Shown here piece by piece: positions 30,461-39,373 of a stretch of 64,000 bases of DNA (position 1 is the stretch's first letter; the number at the start of each line of letters is the position of its first letter). The stretch comes from Bacteroidales bacterium. GTDB taxonomy: Bacteria > Bacteroidota > Bacteroidia > Bacteroidales > Bacteroidaceae. Both the position numbers and the translations under genes were made by a program. The stretch is from positions 30,361 through 94,360 of the forward strand of contig JAAYUD010000082.1 in the NCBI GenBank assembly GCA_012517855.1. Reading direction: 5' to 3'. The notes beneath the pieces were generated by a model. The model did not search any database. It saw only the letters and a list, made by a program, of their open reading frames with translations, and was not told where the DNA came from.

Positions 30461-30490
30461 TACAAAACCGACGTATCATAAATACAAAAC
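30461..30490. promoter_or_regulatory. Direct repeat TACAAAAC x2 in a divergent regulator promoter region
   Basis: TACAAAAC occurs at 30461-30468 and 30483-30490, exactly 22 bp apart, between the divergent promoters of the metallophosphoesterase and the AraC-type regulator. The spacing equals two helical turns, as expected for a direct-repeat AraC operator; this is inference. Confidence 0.35.
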
Positions 30491-30555
30491 ATTGCGATTT
30501 TAAGACAAAAAAGACGATTTGATTACCAAATTATTTGTTAAATTTGCACCTTGTT

Positions 30556-31647
30556 ATGCAAAGCCTATATTTAGCTACTATATTTGCGGCTGCAATTGCC
30601 TGCTTGCTCACATCGTTGTTGATCTTTGCCCGCAGAAAAAGTGGAGAACGCTCACGCGTGATCCTAGCATGGATCGTTTTATTTTCTGTAGCAAACTATA
30701 TAACACGATTTTATGCCCTATGCCATGGCAAGGAACCTAGTCAGATCATTTCGGTACCCATGTTGCTACTTGCTCTTTTCATGGTAATTTGCTACATCAT
30801 GTACCCTATTGAGGTGATATCACCCGGTTATCTTAATTTCAGACGTATCCTCAAACTCTACAGTCCGCTCATCGTATTAATCGGTATTTATGTTCTTTTG
30901 TTAAATACAGGAACAACTTTTCCTCCTTATCATTCGTTGCTCCACATGTTACCCGACATCGCACAATTCCACGTATGGTTTCGGCTTATACTTTCCATTC
31001 TGATCTTTACTCCTGTACTTTTCATATTCATTATTCCCTACACAAGGCGTTACAACAATACAGACAGAACATGGATACTGAAATATACACTTTGTTTTGC
31101 AATCAACACACTAGCCTATATGATTGTATTGATGTCCGATTTGTTAGTGATCAAAACTTTATATTATTATGTAAGTGCAGGCTGTAGCATCTATATCGCC
31201 TATATGGAATTGTTTGAAAGATTGATAGAACCACGCTCGACACTTGTGAATAAAATTAAAAACATAAAAATCGAAGACCTCGGTCATAAGGAAACATTAA
31301 TTGCTAAAGAAAATCCGTTGTGCAAAAAGATTATTGTTTACATGAACCAGTCGTACGATTATAGAGACCCCGATATTTCGCTGAACAAATTGGCCGCCTC
31401 GCTTTGCACCAACCGCACTACGCTTTCAAATGCTTTGCACAAACTAGGATACACCAATTTCAATACCTATATTAATACATTGCGTATCGAGGACTTTATT
31501 CGGCGTATCCAAGCCAAAGAATCTGCCAACTATCAAGAAGCGTTCTATGATGCAGGCTTCCGTTCACGAGCCACAGCTTTTAGGAATTTCAAACAATATA
31601 CAGGAAAAACACCTTCAGAGTATTTCTTACATCAAACCGTTGATTGA
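30556..31647 (+). CDS. AraC-family transcriptional regulator with N-terminal membrane domain
   Basis: 363 residues from ATG 30556 (MQSLYLATIFAAAIACLL). A TTG seven codons upstream keeps the frame open but is less likely. About six or seven hydrophobic helices occupy residues 1-225. The C-terminal AraC HTH domain has two helix-turn-helix units: LNKLAASLCTNRTTLSNALHK, then the second recognition region with FYDAGFRSRATAFRNFKQYTG and the family end TPSEYF. Membrane-bound AraC regulators of this form are common in Bacteroidetes. It is divergent from the metallophosphoesterase gene, a candidate target. A promoter-like TTTG-N17-TAAATTTG (30518-30546) would leave an almost leaderless mRNA. Confidence 0.85.
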   Translation: MQSLYLATIFAAAIACLLTSLLIFARRKSGERSRVILAWIVLFSVANYITRFYALCHGKEPSQIISVPMLLLALFMVICYIMYPIEVISPGYLNFRRILKLYSPLIVLIGIYVLLLNTGTTFPPYHSLLHMLPDIAQFHVWFRLILSILIFTPVLFIFIIPYTRRYNNTDRTWILKYTLCFAINTLAYMIVLMSDLLVIKTLYYYVSAGCSIYIAYMELFERLIEPRSTLVNKIKNIKIEDLGHKETLIAKENPLCKKIIVYMNQSYDYRDPDISLNKLAASLCTNRTTLSNALHKLGYTNFNTYINTLRIEDFIRRIQAKESANYQEAFYDAGFRSRATAFRNFKQYTGKTPSEYFLHQTVD

Positions 31648-31717
31648 ATTTTCATTCGACTAATTGCAAATAAAATTAAGGAAGCTTTGACAAACCTACA
31701 AAATTTTCATAAATATA

Positions 31718-32923
31718 TCAGTCGCTTCTGAGAGCAGAAGACATTACAATTTTTTCTCCCCGAATGATCACATGCTGACCATTCTGAAGCGTCGTTGCAA
31801 ATAGGAAATCATTACCACCGTCCGAAAGATGAAAGCGTTTATGAAGTTCAGCAGCTGCTACAGGGAAATTACGAACACAAATATTTGCCTTCTTCATCCC
31901 TTTAAGGAATAAGTTCAAATCCTTCTTATTAAAAGAGCTGTATCCGCAAATTTTAAAAACCTTTCCTGGAAAGTCTGATACCAATTTGTCTGACGTATAT
32001 AAATGGCTATTAGGATGAAGTTTTTCTATTCCAAATCGCACTGCCAACACTTTAAAAGCTCCTGCTTTAAGTACCGACGCATTAGGCTCGTATAAATAAT
32101 GACTTAAAACGGAAGTAAAATAACAAACAGACGACAGTTCTTCATCACGATGAAATACAAATGACTGAGAAGAAATCTTATTTAGATTAACACAATGAAT
32201 AGAAACCGAATCGCAATTATTCCTATCAAGCAGCAATAGCAGTTCCTTGCACTCTCCCCCAACAGAAACGATATGCACTTCCCACGGGTATTTTAATTGT
32301 TGCATGGCAGCATATACATCAAGCATTGGCGAAAGCTTAACCAAAATCTTATGAGCCTTGGACAAGAGTAAATCATTTATGACCACTATATCAGGCTCAC
32401 AATCACTAACGGCAAAGACCTTCCCACCTTGACTATCCCTACGCGCCGGATCTACATAAATAACATCTACCGGATTCATTTTCTGCACATATTCAATAGC
32501 ATCGGCATTAACCGTTTCAATATTATGCAATCCCAATGCCACAAAATTATGAGCAGCCAACTGACACAATCTTTCTTGCCGCTCCACATAAACAACATGA
32601 TCGAACTGTTTGGCAAAACAAGAACTATCCACGCCGAGTCCCCCTGTTAAGTCTACCAGTGTATTGCCACCAACAAGCTCTGCTTTGTAAGCAGCCGTTG
32701 TCTCACTGGAGCACTGTTCCAAAGCCAAATGCGGGGGATATACGACATCAGGGTTGCTATACCATGAAGGCAACTTACTTTTTGCTTTTTGCCGACCTTC
32801 TATCTGAACGACAGCGGTAGGCATGTCTATTTCGGGATAACGCGAAGCACGAAAGCCCAATGTAAATACATCGTCATCAATATGGTCAAGAATAAATTTC
32901 TTTGTTTCTTTCGAAATAAACAT
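31718..32923 (-). CDS. Class I SAM-dependent methyltransferase with THUMP-like domain
   Basis: 401 residues. The SAM-binding motif I is LVDLTGGLGVDSS near residue 88, followed by the acidic strand VVYVERQ. A catalytic-type motif YVDPARRDSQGGKVF near 155 replaces the DPP(F/Y) seen in RNA methyltransferases. The C-terminal part (FKICGYSSFNKKDLNLFLKG, then CVRNFPVAAAELHKRFHL) is the THUMP-like region found with this family. An RNA substrate is likely but unproven. It converges on the AraC gene and is divergent from the DPP-IV-type peptidase. Confidence 0.85.
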   Translation of the reverse strand: MFISKETKKFILDHIDDDVFTLGFRASRYPEIDMPTAVVQIEGRQKAKSKLPSWYSNPDVVYPPHLALEQCSSETTAAYKAELVGGNTLVDLTGGLGVDSSCFAKQFDHVVYVERQERLCQLAAHNFVALGLHNIETVNADAIEYVQKMNPVDVIYVDPARRDSQGGKVFAVSDCEPDIVVINDLLLSKAHKILVKLSPMLDVYAAMQQLKYPWEVHIVSVGGECKELLLLLDRNNCDSVSIHCVNLNKISSQSFVFHRDEELSSVCYFTSVLSHYLYEPNASVLKAGAFKVLAVRFGIEKLHPNSHLYTSDKLVSDFPGKVFKICGYSSFNKKDLNLFLKGMKKANICVRNFPVAAAELHKRFHLSDGGNDFLFATTLQNGQHVIIRGEKIVMSSALRSD

Positions 32924-32964
32924 TTGGTACGTTTCCTCTTTAATATAGTTACTTTAGCAGTATG

Positions 32965-32996
32965 CAAATATAGATATTATATTGACATTTCGCAAA
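32965..32996 (-). promoter_or_regulatory. Promoter of the THUMP-like methyltransferase gene
   Basis: Minus strand TTTG (32996-32993), 20 bases, TATATTTG (32972-32965): an exact consensus match. The leader would be about 35 bases. Confidence 0.75.
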
Positions 32997-33090
32997 TTAT
33001 AAACATTCGGTTCGACTATAGACGGCTACCATTTCACCATGAAAAGTGAGTAAAAAGATGGTAATATTCAGCTAAATAAACTGAATGATT

Positions 33091-33122
33091 TTTGTATATG
33101 AGAACTGCTTACACTATCTTTG
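33091..33122 (+). promoter_or_regulatory. Promoter of the DPP-IV-type peptidase and lipA
   Basis: TTTG (33091-33094), 20 bases, TATCTTTG (33115-33122): an exact consensus match. Transcription would start near 33129, 22 bases before the start codon. Confidence 0.75.
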
Positions 33123-33150
33123 CCATCTAAATCAATACTAACAATTTGGT

Positions 33151-35373
33151 ATGAATATGAAAAAGTTAGGCATACTTTTGTTTTTGTGCACTTGCTATAT
33201 GTCATTTATAGGAGCACAAGGCACTAAATCTCTTGATCTGAAAGAGATTGTAGATGGTAAATTCTATCCCAAAACGGTACGCAATGTAATGCCGATGAGC
33301 GAAGGAGAATTTTACACTCAAATGAACGAAGATGGTACCAAAATTATCAAATATTCGTTTCGGACAGGACAACAAGTCGAAGTTCTTTTCGACGTCTCGA
33401 CAGCACGCGATTGCCCTTTCAAAAACTTCGACAGCTATAGTTTTTCGCCAGATGGCTCCACTTTATTGATCGCCACAAACAAAAAGCGTATTTATCGCCG
33501 TTCTTTCACAGCCGACTATTATTTATATCAACTCAACAAGAATGCGGACGGCGTTACAACCCGCAACAAAATAGAGAAGCTTTCAGAAGGAGGGGCACAA
33601 CAATCACCGGTATTCTCTCCCGACGGAAATATGGTAGCTTTCGTACGCGACAATAATATTTTTCTGGTCAAGCGTCTCTATAATAATAGTGAAAGCCAGG
33701 TAACAAAAGACGGAAAACGCAATTCGATCATCAACGGTCTTGCCGATTGGGTTTACGAGGAAGAATTTTCGATGACAACCGCTCTTAGTTTCAGTGCAGA
33801 CAACAGAATGCTCGCCTTTATTCGCTTTGATGAATCAAAGGTCCCTACTTACTCTTTCCCAATGTATAAAGGTTCAAACCCTACCTTCGACCAATTTGCC
33901 GATTATCCGGGAGAATACGTTTACAAATACCCAAAAGCCGGCTATCCCAACTCGAAAGTTTCGGTTTGTTCTTTCAATATCCAATCCAAAGTAATCCGCA
34001 CGTTGCAATTACCGCTTGATGCAGACGGATACATTCCCCGCATTGAGTTCACTAACGATCCCAACAAATTGGCAGTGGTTACACTGAATCGCCACCAAAA
34101 CAGAATGGATCTATATATGGCTGATCCCAAAAGTACTGTTTGCAAGTTGGCGCTACGCGATGAAGATAAATATTATATTCAAGAAGAAGAGTACTTGGAT
34201 ATGCAATTTATTGATAATAATTTCTGCCTGAAAAGTGAACGAGATGGGCACAGTCACTTATATTGGTACAATTTAAACGGCGAATTAATAAAAAAACTCA
34301 CACCCGGTTCCATAGAAGTAAGCGATTTCTTAGGTTACAATGCAAAAGAAAGAGCTTTTTATTATCTTTCAAATGAAGGAAACCCTCTTTGTTCTTATGT
34401 TTGTAAAGTCGACTTGAAAGGACGTCAAACAAAATTAAGCCAAAAAGAAGGAATTAATAGCGCTATTTTCAGCAAAGATGCTCAATACTATATTAATATC
34501 TTCTCAAATGTCACCACCCCTCCTATCGTTACTATAAACGACAATAACGGTAAGGTTTTAAAAACGATAGAGACAAATGAAGAGCTGAAAAAGACAATGG
34601 CAGAATATGCTATTCCGCACAAAGAATTCTTCTCTTTCACGACAACAAGAGGCACCAAACTGAACGGATGGATGATAAAGCCGACCGACTTCGATGCTTC
34701 TCGCAAATATCCGGTAATATTGTACCAATACAGTGGTCCCGGTTCGCAAGAGGTAAAAAATCAATTCGGCATTTCTTGGGAAACTTATATGGCATCTCGC
34801 GGCTACATATTAGTATGTGTTGACGGAAGAGGAACCGGAGGACGAGGTGAAGAGTTTGAGAAATGTACTTATATGAATATCGGAGTAAAAGAAGCTCAAG
34901 ACCAAGTTGCTACAGCGCAATACATGGCACAACAATCTTATGTCGACAAAGACAAAATAGGTATTTGGGGCTGGAGCTATGGTGGATATATGACTCTAAT
35001 GAGTATGAGCGAAGGCACACCTATATTTAAAGCTGGCGTAGCTGTTGCCCCAGTAACGGATTATCGTTTTTACGACACGGTATACACCGAACGCTATATG
35101 CGCACTCCAAAAGAAAATGACGAAGGCTATCGTTCTACTTCCGCTATCGAGAGAGCCGATAAACTGCATGGCAACCTATTGTTGATACACGGCCTTGCCG
35201 ACGATAATGTACATTATCAAAACACAGCCGAATACATGGAACGATTGGTACAACTGGGTATACCATTCTATGCTATACCATACAATAACAGAAATCACAG
35301 CATATATGGAGGCAATACCCGTTGTCATTTATATTCTAGTATTACCAACTTCTTTGACAGTAATCTGAAATAA
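33151..35373 (+). CDS. Dipeptidyl peptidase IV-like S9 serine peptidase
   Basis: 740 residues with a signal peptide (MKKLGILLFLCTCYMSFIGAQ; the start may be either of two Met codons 6 bp apart). An eight-bladed propeller of the DPP-IV N-terminal type (residues ~40-480, with DWVYEEEF near 200, including the Glu pair that binds the substrate amino terminus) precedes the alpha/beta-hydrolase domain. The catalytic triad is visible as GWSYGG (Ser about 609), HGLADDNV (Asp about 685) and the His in NRNHSIYGG. It removes N-terminal X-Pro or similar dipeptides in the periplasm. The stop overlaps the lipA start (TAATG). Confidence 0.93.
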   Translation: MNMKKLGILLFLCTCYMSFIGAQGTKSLDLKEIVDGKFYPKTVRNVMPMSEGEFYTQMNEDGTKIIKYSFRTGQQVEVLFDVSTARDCPFKNFDSYSFSPDGSTLLIATNKKRIYRRSFTADYYLYQLNKNADGVTTRNKIEKLSEGGAQQSPVFSPDGNMVAFVRDNNIFLVKRLYNNSESQVTKDGKRNSIINGLADWVYEEEFSMTTALSFSADNRMLAFIRFDESKVPTYSFPMYKGSNPTFDQFADYPGEYVYKYPKAGYPNSKVSVCSFNIQSKVIRTLQLPLDADGYIPRIEFTNDPNKLAVVTLNRHQNRMDLYMADPKSTVCKLALRDEDKYYIQEEEYLDMQFIDNNFCLKSERDGHSHLYWYNLNGELIKKLTPGSIEVSDFLGYNAKERAFYYLSNEGNPLCSYVCKVDLKGRQTKLSQKEGINSAIFSKDAQYYINIFSNVTTPPIVTINDNNGKVLKTIETNEELKKTMAEYAIPHKEFFSFTTTRGTKLNGWMIKPTDFDASRKYPVILYQYSGPGSQEVKNQFGISWETYMASRGYILVCVDGRGTGGRGEEFEKCTYMNIGVKEAQDQVATAQYMAQQSYVDKDKIGIWGWSYGGYMTLMSMSEGTPIFKAGVAVAPVTDYRFYDTVYTERYMRTPKENDEGYRSTSAIERADKLHGNLLLIHGLADDNVHYQNTAEYMERLVQLGIPFYAIPYNNRNHSIYGGNTRCHLYSSITNFFDSNLK

Positions 35374-36224
35374 TGGAAAGAGTACGCAAACCGGATTGGT
35401 TAAAAATTAAAATAGGAGTTACCGAGCGCTCGGCACAAACTCACCATATTGTCTCTAGCAATAAACTGCATACAATATGCAGCAGTGGCCGTTGTCCAAA
35501 CCAAGGAGAATGTTGGAGCCGCGGCACTGCAAGCATCATGATAGGAGGGGATATTTGTACCCGTTGCTGTAAATTCTGCAATACAAAATCAGGCCATCCT
35601 CTCCCACTGGATGAAGACGAACCGCAACATGTTGCCGAATCAGTAAAACAAATGCAACTGAAATATGCAGTAATCACTTCGGTAGATCGCGATGACTTGT
35701 CTGATTTGGGGGCCAACCATTGGGTGAAGACTATCCGGGAAATAAAGAGGCAGAGTCCTGAAACTAAAATAGAAGTGTTGATTCCCGATTTTCAAGGACG
35801 CATGGAATTAGTAGATCAGATAATAGAGGCTCAGCCGGAAGTGATCTCTCACAATATGGAAACAGTAAAAAGGCTGACTCCTCAAGTACGAAGTGTAGCG
35901 ACCTATCAAAACAGCCTTAAAGTTCTCAAACGAATCAGTGAGAAAGGAAGCAGAGCCAAGACAGGGATTATGGTAGGACTCGGAGAAACAGTACAGGAAG
36001 TAGAACAATTGATGGACGATTTGATATCAATCGGTTGTCGCATCATCACTATCGGACAATATTTGCAACCGTCGCACAAGCATTATCCTGTAGCGGCGTA
36101 CATAACTCCCCAGCAATTCGACGACTACAAACAAACAGCACTACAAAAAGGATTCACGGATGTAGAAAGTGCGCCATTGGTAAGATCATCATATCATGCC
36201 GAAAGGATACTCGAGAGGCATTAA
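35373..36224 (+). CDS. lipA: Lipoyl synthase (radical SAM)
   Basis: 283 residues. The auxiliary cluster cysteines are in CSSGRCPNQGECW near residue 32, and the radical-SAM motif is CTRCCKFC near 63. Further family motifs include TSVDRDDL and the C-terminal R-S-S-Y (VRSSYHAE). It inserts two sulfur atoms into octanoyl groups on lipoyl-dependent enzymes. The start codon overlaps the DPP-IV stop by one base, so expression is coupled. No lipB lies next to it. Confidence 0.95.
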   Translation: MERVRKPDWLKIKIGVTERSAQTHHIVSSNKLHTICSSGRCPNQGECWSRGTASIMIGGDICTRCCKFCNTKSGHPLPLDEDEPQHVAESVKQMQLKYAVITSVDRDDLSDLGANHWVKTIREIKRQSPETKIEVLIPDFQGRMELVDQIIEAQPEVISHNMETVKRLTPQVRSVATYQNSLKVLKRISEKGSRAKTGIMVGLGETVQEVEQLMDDLISIGCRIITIGQYLQPSHKHYPVAAYITPQQFDDYKQTALQKGFTDVESAPLVRSSYHAERILERH

Positions 36225-36243
36225 ATTTTACAACAGATAATTT

Positions 36244-36290
36244 AAATACCCGGCTAATACATCACTGTATAGAGTCGGGTATTTCTTTTA
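36244..36290 (+). terminator. Rho-independent terminator after lipA
   Basis: AAATACCCGGCT (36244-36255) pairs with AGTCGGGTATTT (36273-36284), a 12-bp stem with one G-U pair, followed by CTTTTA. It lies 20 bp after the lipA stop codon. Confidence 0.8.
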
Positions 36291-36309
36291 AGAGAGAGAG
36301 TTTTATTTT

Positions 36310-37047
36310 TTACTTTTTACGGGTTACTATTTTACTGCCGTCATTCAATATCACTGCATCTTGGTCATCAATATCGACGCTAAAATCTTTCAAACCTTTA
36401 CCGATCTTCTGCATTCGCATATCCATTCCTTTCATTTCTTTCTCAACATTCTTCATCTGTTCTTTGAAAGACGACCAATCATAATCCTTCAAGACTTGAA
36501 GTCCAGAGGCATCCCAATCAATATTGTTTAAGGCTTCCAATTCTTTGCCATCCCATTTAAAGGAGGATATGCTGGGTATGTCTATAAATTTTCCTCCAAA
36601 GAAGATCGACGAATCTCCGTCATTCTGAGGTATCGATTTATCTCGAGAAATAATACTTACTATAACCTGAGGCTGCGACTCTTTACCTTGTATAATCAAA
36701 TTATAGAGAAACGTCTTTTTACCTAATTTAAAACTAAGCATCGTATTTCTATAAGTATTACGTCGGTTAGTATTAACGCTCGAGGCATTTTCGCTATCCT
36801 TATCAAACGCTTGCTGCAATTGACGGGCATAGTTGCCATCTTTACTGTAGAAACTCAACGTCTTAATCATTGTATAGACCTGCTTGGTCTTAGCGTTACG
36901 CTTAACAACCGTATTAACATCCACCCCTTTGTCCTCTAGTTCTTTTACCAATCGGTCAATATTGTTTTGGGCAGCTGCGGGAACACAACTCCACACATTT
37001 ATCAGTACTACTGACAAAAAAGCCATTAATAAATGTTTCCTTTTCAT
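36310..37047 (-). CDS. Secreted protein encoded with a sigma/anti-sigma pair (DUF5024/DUF4252-like)
   Basis: 245 residues with a signal peptide ending near PAAAQ. The N-terminal half (NIDRLVKELEDKGVDVNTVV) resembles small Bacteroidetes families of unknown function (DUF5024 or DUF4252 in style); I cannot choose with certainty. A Ser/Asp-rich middle is followed by a charged C-terminal helix (LKDYDWSSFKEQMKNVEKEMKG). It lies 35 bp downstream of the anti-sigma-like gene and is probably a target or component of that envelope-stress module. The function is not known. Confidence 0.6.
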   Translation of the reverse strand: MKRKHLLMAFLSVVLINVWSCVPAAAQNNIDRLVKELEDKGVDVNTVVKRNAKTKQVYTMIKTLSFYSKDGNYARQLQQAFDKDSENASSVNTNRRNTYRNTMLSFKLGKKTFLYNLIIQGKESQPQVIVSIISRDKSIPQNDGDSSIFFGGKFIDIPSISSFKWDGKELEALNNIDWDASGLQVLKDYDWSSFKEQMKNVEKEMKGMDMRMQKIGKGLKDFSVDIDDQDAVILNDGSKIVTRKK

Positions 37048-37082
37048 TGCTGTTCGTTATTAAATATTTCACTTATCGTTTT

Positions 37083-37607
37083 CTAAATCACCGGCAGTTC
37101 GTCTTGCTGCCCCTTTTGTTTATCACAATCCGACTTCAATCCTTTTACATATTCTTCGGGAGTCATTTTCAATGTTCTATCGACCTCCCTTTCTTGCCGT
37201 TGTGCCATTTGAGTCGTCTTTTGCAATTCCGGCAATATCTGTTTTACGTCAGAAATCTTTTCTCCATTACGAATGATATAGCTACCTTCATAACACTCAT
37301 ATTCCTCCTGCATTTTTTGATAATGCTTATAAAATCCCGTTCCAACGCCACAAACCAAAACTACAGATGCCGCCACACTTATCCGAGAGATAAACCCTTG
37401 TTTCCAAAAGATACGCCGAGGCGGTAAATAGGATTCTTGCATCCCGTTGGCATACCAATCAAACATTGGTTTGTATTTCTTCAATCGCCGAGGAATATTA
37501 TCCGAGCAGAAAAACTTGTAAAGAGCTTGTTCCTCCTCATTATCGGTTTCTCCATCAAGGAACTTCCCAATCCATTCTTCTGCATTCTGTTTGTCAATAT
37601 CCATCAT
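37083..37607 (-). CDS. Putative anti-sigma factor paired with the ECF sigma upstream
   Basis: 174 residues. The cytoplasmic N-terminus (EEWIGKFLDGETDNEEEQALYKFF) matches the short sigma-binding region of Bacteroidetes anti-sigma factors. One membrane helix follows (ISVAASVVLVCGVGTGFYKHY, about residues 95-115), and the periplasmic tail has YIIRNGEKISDVKQI. It starts 6 bp after the sigma gene's stop codon. The protein at 53290-53727 has the same layout and a matching INGEKSTDV motif, so the two are paralogues. Confidence 0.75.
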   Translation of the reverse strand: MMDIDKQNAEEWIGKFLDGETDNEEEQALYKFFCSDNIPRRLKKYKPMFDWYANGMQESYLPPRRIFWKQGFISRISVAASVVLVCGVGTGFYKHYQKMQEEYECYEGSYIIRNGEKISDVKQILPELQKTTQMAQRQEREVDRTLKMTPEEYVKGLKSDCDKQKGQQDELPVI

Positions 37608-37613
37608 AGTCTC

Positions 37614-38105
37614 CTATTTATTAATACCAAAATAGTTCATCATTTTTTTTCGTGCCCGCGACAAATTTGTACGTACCGCCACTTCACTGCTGCCTATAAT
37701 ACGGGCTATCTCGGCAACTTCCAACCCATCAATATGTTTCATCCTCAGAGTAGCTTGTTGAATATCGGGAAGAGTCTTTATCATTTCCTCAATACGCCCG
37801 GCTTCCTCTTTAGTAATATAAACATCTTCGGGCGTTGTTTCATCCGTAATATTCTCTTTACTCCAATCACACATCTGATAGGTGACCTTCCTGAGCCGAT
37901 TGAAACACAAGTGCTTCGTTATAACCAAAGCCAAAGCTTCTACCAAACGGTATTCTTCCAGCTGCCGACGTATAGACCACAGTTTGATAAGCACCTCTTG
38001 AGCGACATCATCTGCATCATCACTATTATTCAAATAATGCAATGCTTGCCGATACAACTGAGGACGAATTCGTTTGGCTTCTATTTCGAAATCCTTTTGT
38101 TCCAT
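37614..38105 (-). CDS. ECF-type RNA polymerase sigma factor
   Basis: 163 residues. Region 2 includes YLNNSDDADDVAQEVLIKLW (residues ~26-45) and region 4 has LPDIQQATLRMKHIDGLEVAEIARIIGSSEVAVRTNLSRARKK with a clear helix-turn-helix. It pairs with the anti-sigma-like gene just downstream. It shares the region 4 pattern (TLRMK, NLSRARKK) with the sigma factor at 52781. A -7 box lies upstream at 38153-38146. Confidence 0.93.
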   Translation of the reverse strand: MEQKDFEIEAKRIRPQLYRQALHYLNNSDDADDVAQEVLIKLWSIRRQLEEYRLVEALALVITKHLCFNRLRKVTYQMCDWSKENITDETTPEDVYITKEEAGRIEEMIKTLPDIQQATLRMKHIDGLEVAEIARIIGSSEVAVRTNLSRARKKMMNYFGINK

Positions 38106-38145
38106 ATTCAGTAAGTAGACACAGAAAAAGCTAAAATGTTACATG

Positions 38146-38153
38146 CAAAAATA
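38146..38153 (-). promoter_or_regulatory. -7 box upstream of the ECF sigma gene
   Basis: TATTTTTG on the minus strand (38153-38146), a match to TAnnTTTG. No -33 TTTG is visible at the expected distance, so the gene may be read by another sigma as well. Confidence 0.4.
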
Positions 38154-38365
38154 GAAAATATTTGCATTGGCTCGTTTTTTAACACCTGTTATCTTTTAAA
38201 TCGATCTTATATATTATTATCAGAACCCTGATTCTGTTGCTATTTTCTTAGAAAGTTGAAACCAAAAGTTTACCCTCCACTTACTATTAATTGGCTATAT
38301 AACTTGCATTGTTCTAAACTTATCCCAAACTGAGATATGATTTTATTAAGAGCTCTCTTGTGCCC

Positions 38366-38842
38366 TCATTTTGACGCATCATCTTTGATAATCGATCTGT
38401 TATAATCTACATTTATCGTTTTTGTTAGTATTACATTAACATTCTTGCCATTATACTTTCCTGCCTCCCAACTTTGAAGCAATGCTAATGCTTTTAATCC
38501 CGATTTTTCAAATTTTGTTAGAATTTTAGTCCTTTTATTGTAAATTCTTGCTCCAATTAAATGTCCTTTGGTGTCAATAACAAACTGAACTTCAAATTTT
38601 GTTTGAACATCTTCATTCGGTTGAAAATTATAATGAAAATATTTAGCAAAATCAGTCACTAAAGCAATATCACCACCTTTGTAATTGGGCATTTGCTCAA
38701 CAAAAGTATATACATATCTTCTAGTTAAATTATCGTATTGCACAAGCTTACTTTCCTGTTGATTTTTTAGAGAAGAACAAGAGAATGCCGAAAACATGAT
38801 AATAATCAACAGATTATACTCATTTATTACCAATCGGTACAT
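38366..38842 (-). CDS. TonB C-terminal-domain lipoprotein
   Basis: About 158 residues from ATG 38842; the frame is open further upstream (to 38938), and ATG 38869 is another possible start. A hydrophobic stretch ends in the lipobox-like AFSCSS. The body is a TonB C-terminal-like fold: VQFVIDTKGHLIGARIYNK, then LLQSWEAGKYNGKNVNVILT. TonB-CTD lipoproteins of this kind are common in Bacteroidetes without a known energy-transducing role. It lies at the edge of the AT-rich island with small secreted proteins. Confidence 0.65.
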   Translation of the reverse strand: MYRLVINEYNLLIIIMFSAFSCSSLKNQQESKLVQYDNLTRRYVYTFVEQMPNYKGGDIALVTDFAKYFHYNFQPNEDVQTKFEVQFVIDTKGHLIGARIYNKRTKILTKFEKSGLKALALLQSWEAGKYNGKNVNVILTKTINVDYNRSIIKDDASK

Positions 38843-38916
38843 CGGGAGGATTAAGCCAACAGTTTTCATAATATTGTTTGTATAAATTAGCATTTTGCTA
38901 ATGGGATAAAGTTTGA

Positions 38917-39093
38917 TTATATTTTGGTCGAGAACCAAACTTCTTTTGTAAATTTATCTTCATTATAATAAAGTTTAATTGTTATATGCCTATTTGAATC
39001 TATAATAAAAGTCCATTCCATAACATCTTTATCCATACTGTTTACGGTCTGCAGCGCAAACTTTTCTTTTTGTGGTGGAAAATGGAGTATTGG
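38917..39093 (-). pseudogene. C-terminal fragment of a small protein, or a 39-aa ORF
   Basis: An open frame ends at TAA 38919-38917 and includes MDKDVMEWTFIIDSNRHITI and KLYYNEDKFTKEVWFSTKI. It has no start codon before an upstream stop except the internal ATG at 39036, which would give 39 residues. The alternating hydrophobic pattern looks like a real protein end, so this may be the remnant of a gene whose 5' part is lost. The surroundings to 39373 are AT-rich and otherwise without an ORF. Confidence 0.3.
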
Positions 39094-39373
39094 TTATCAC
39101 AAGTTTCATCAGTAAAGTTAATGAATTGTAAACGATATTGCTAATCTATTTATTCAAATATTTTTGCTTAATAAATTAAACATACACAACAAAATGACAA
39201 TTTTCTTATAATATTTTCGTTTTTATTTTCGATCAAAATCTTTGTCGATTACTTGTTATTCGTATGCAAAGCTAAAAAGAGGCCAAAAGAATCCGAAACA
39301 GTTTCTAAATCAAATACATAAATTTTACTCATGAAATATACCCCTTTCAAATCAGTATCATGAATGTCCTTAT

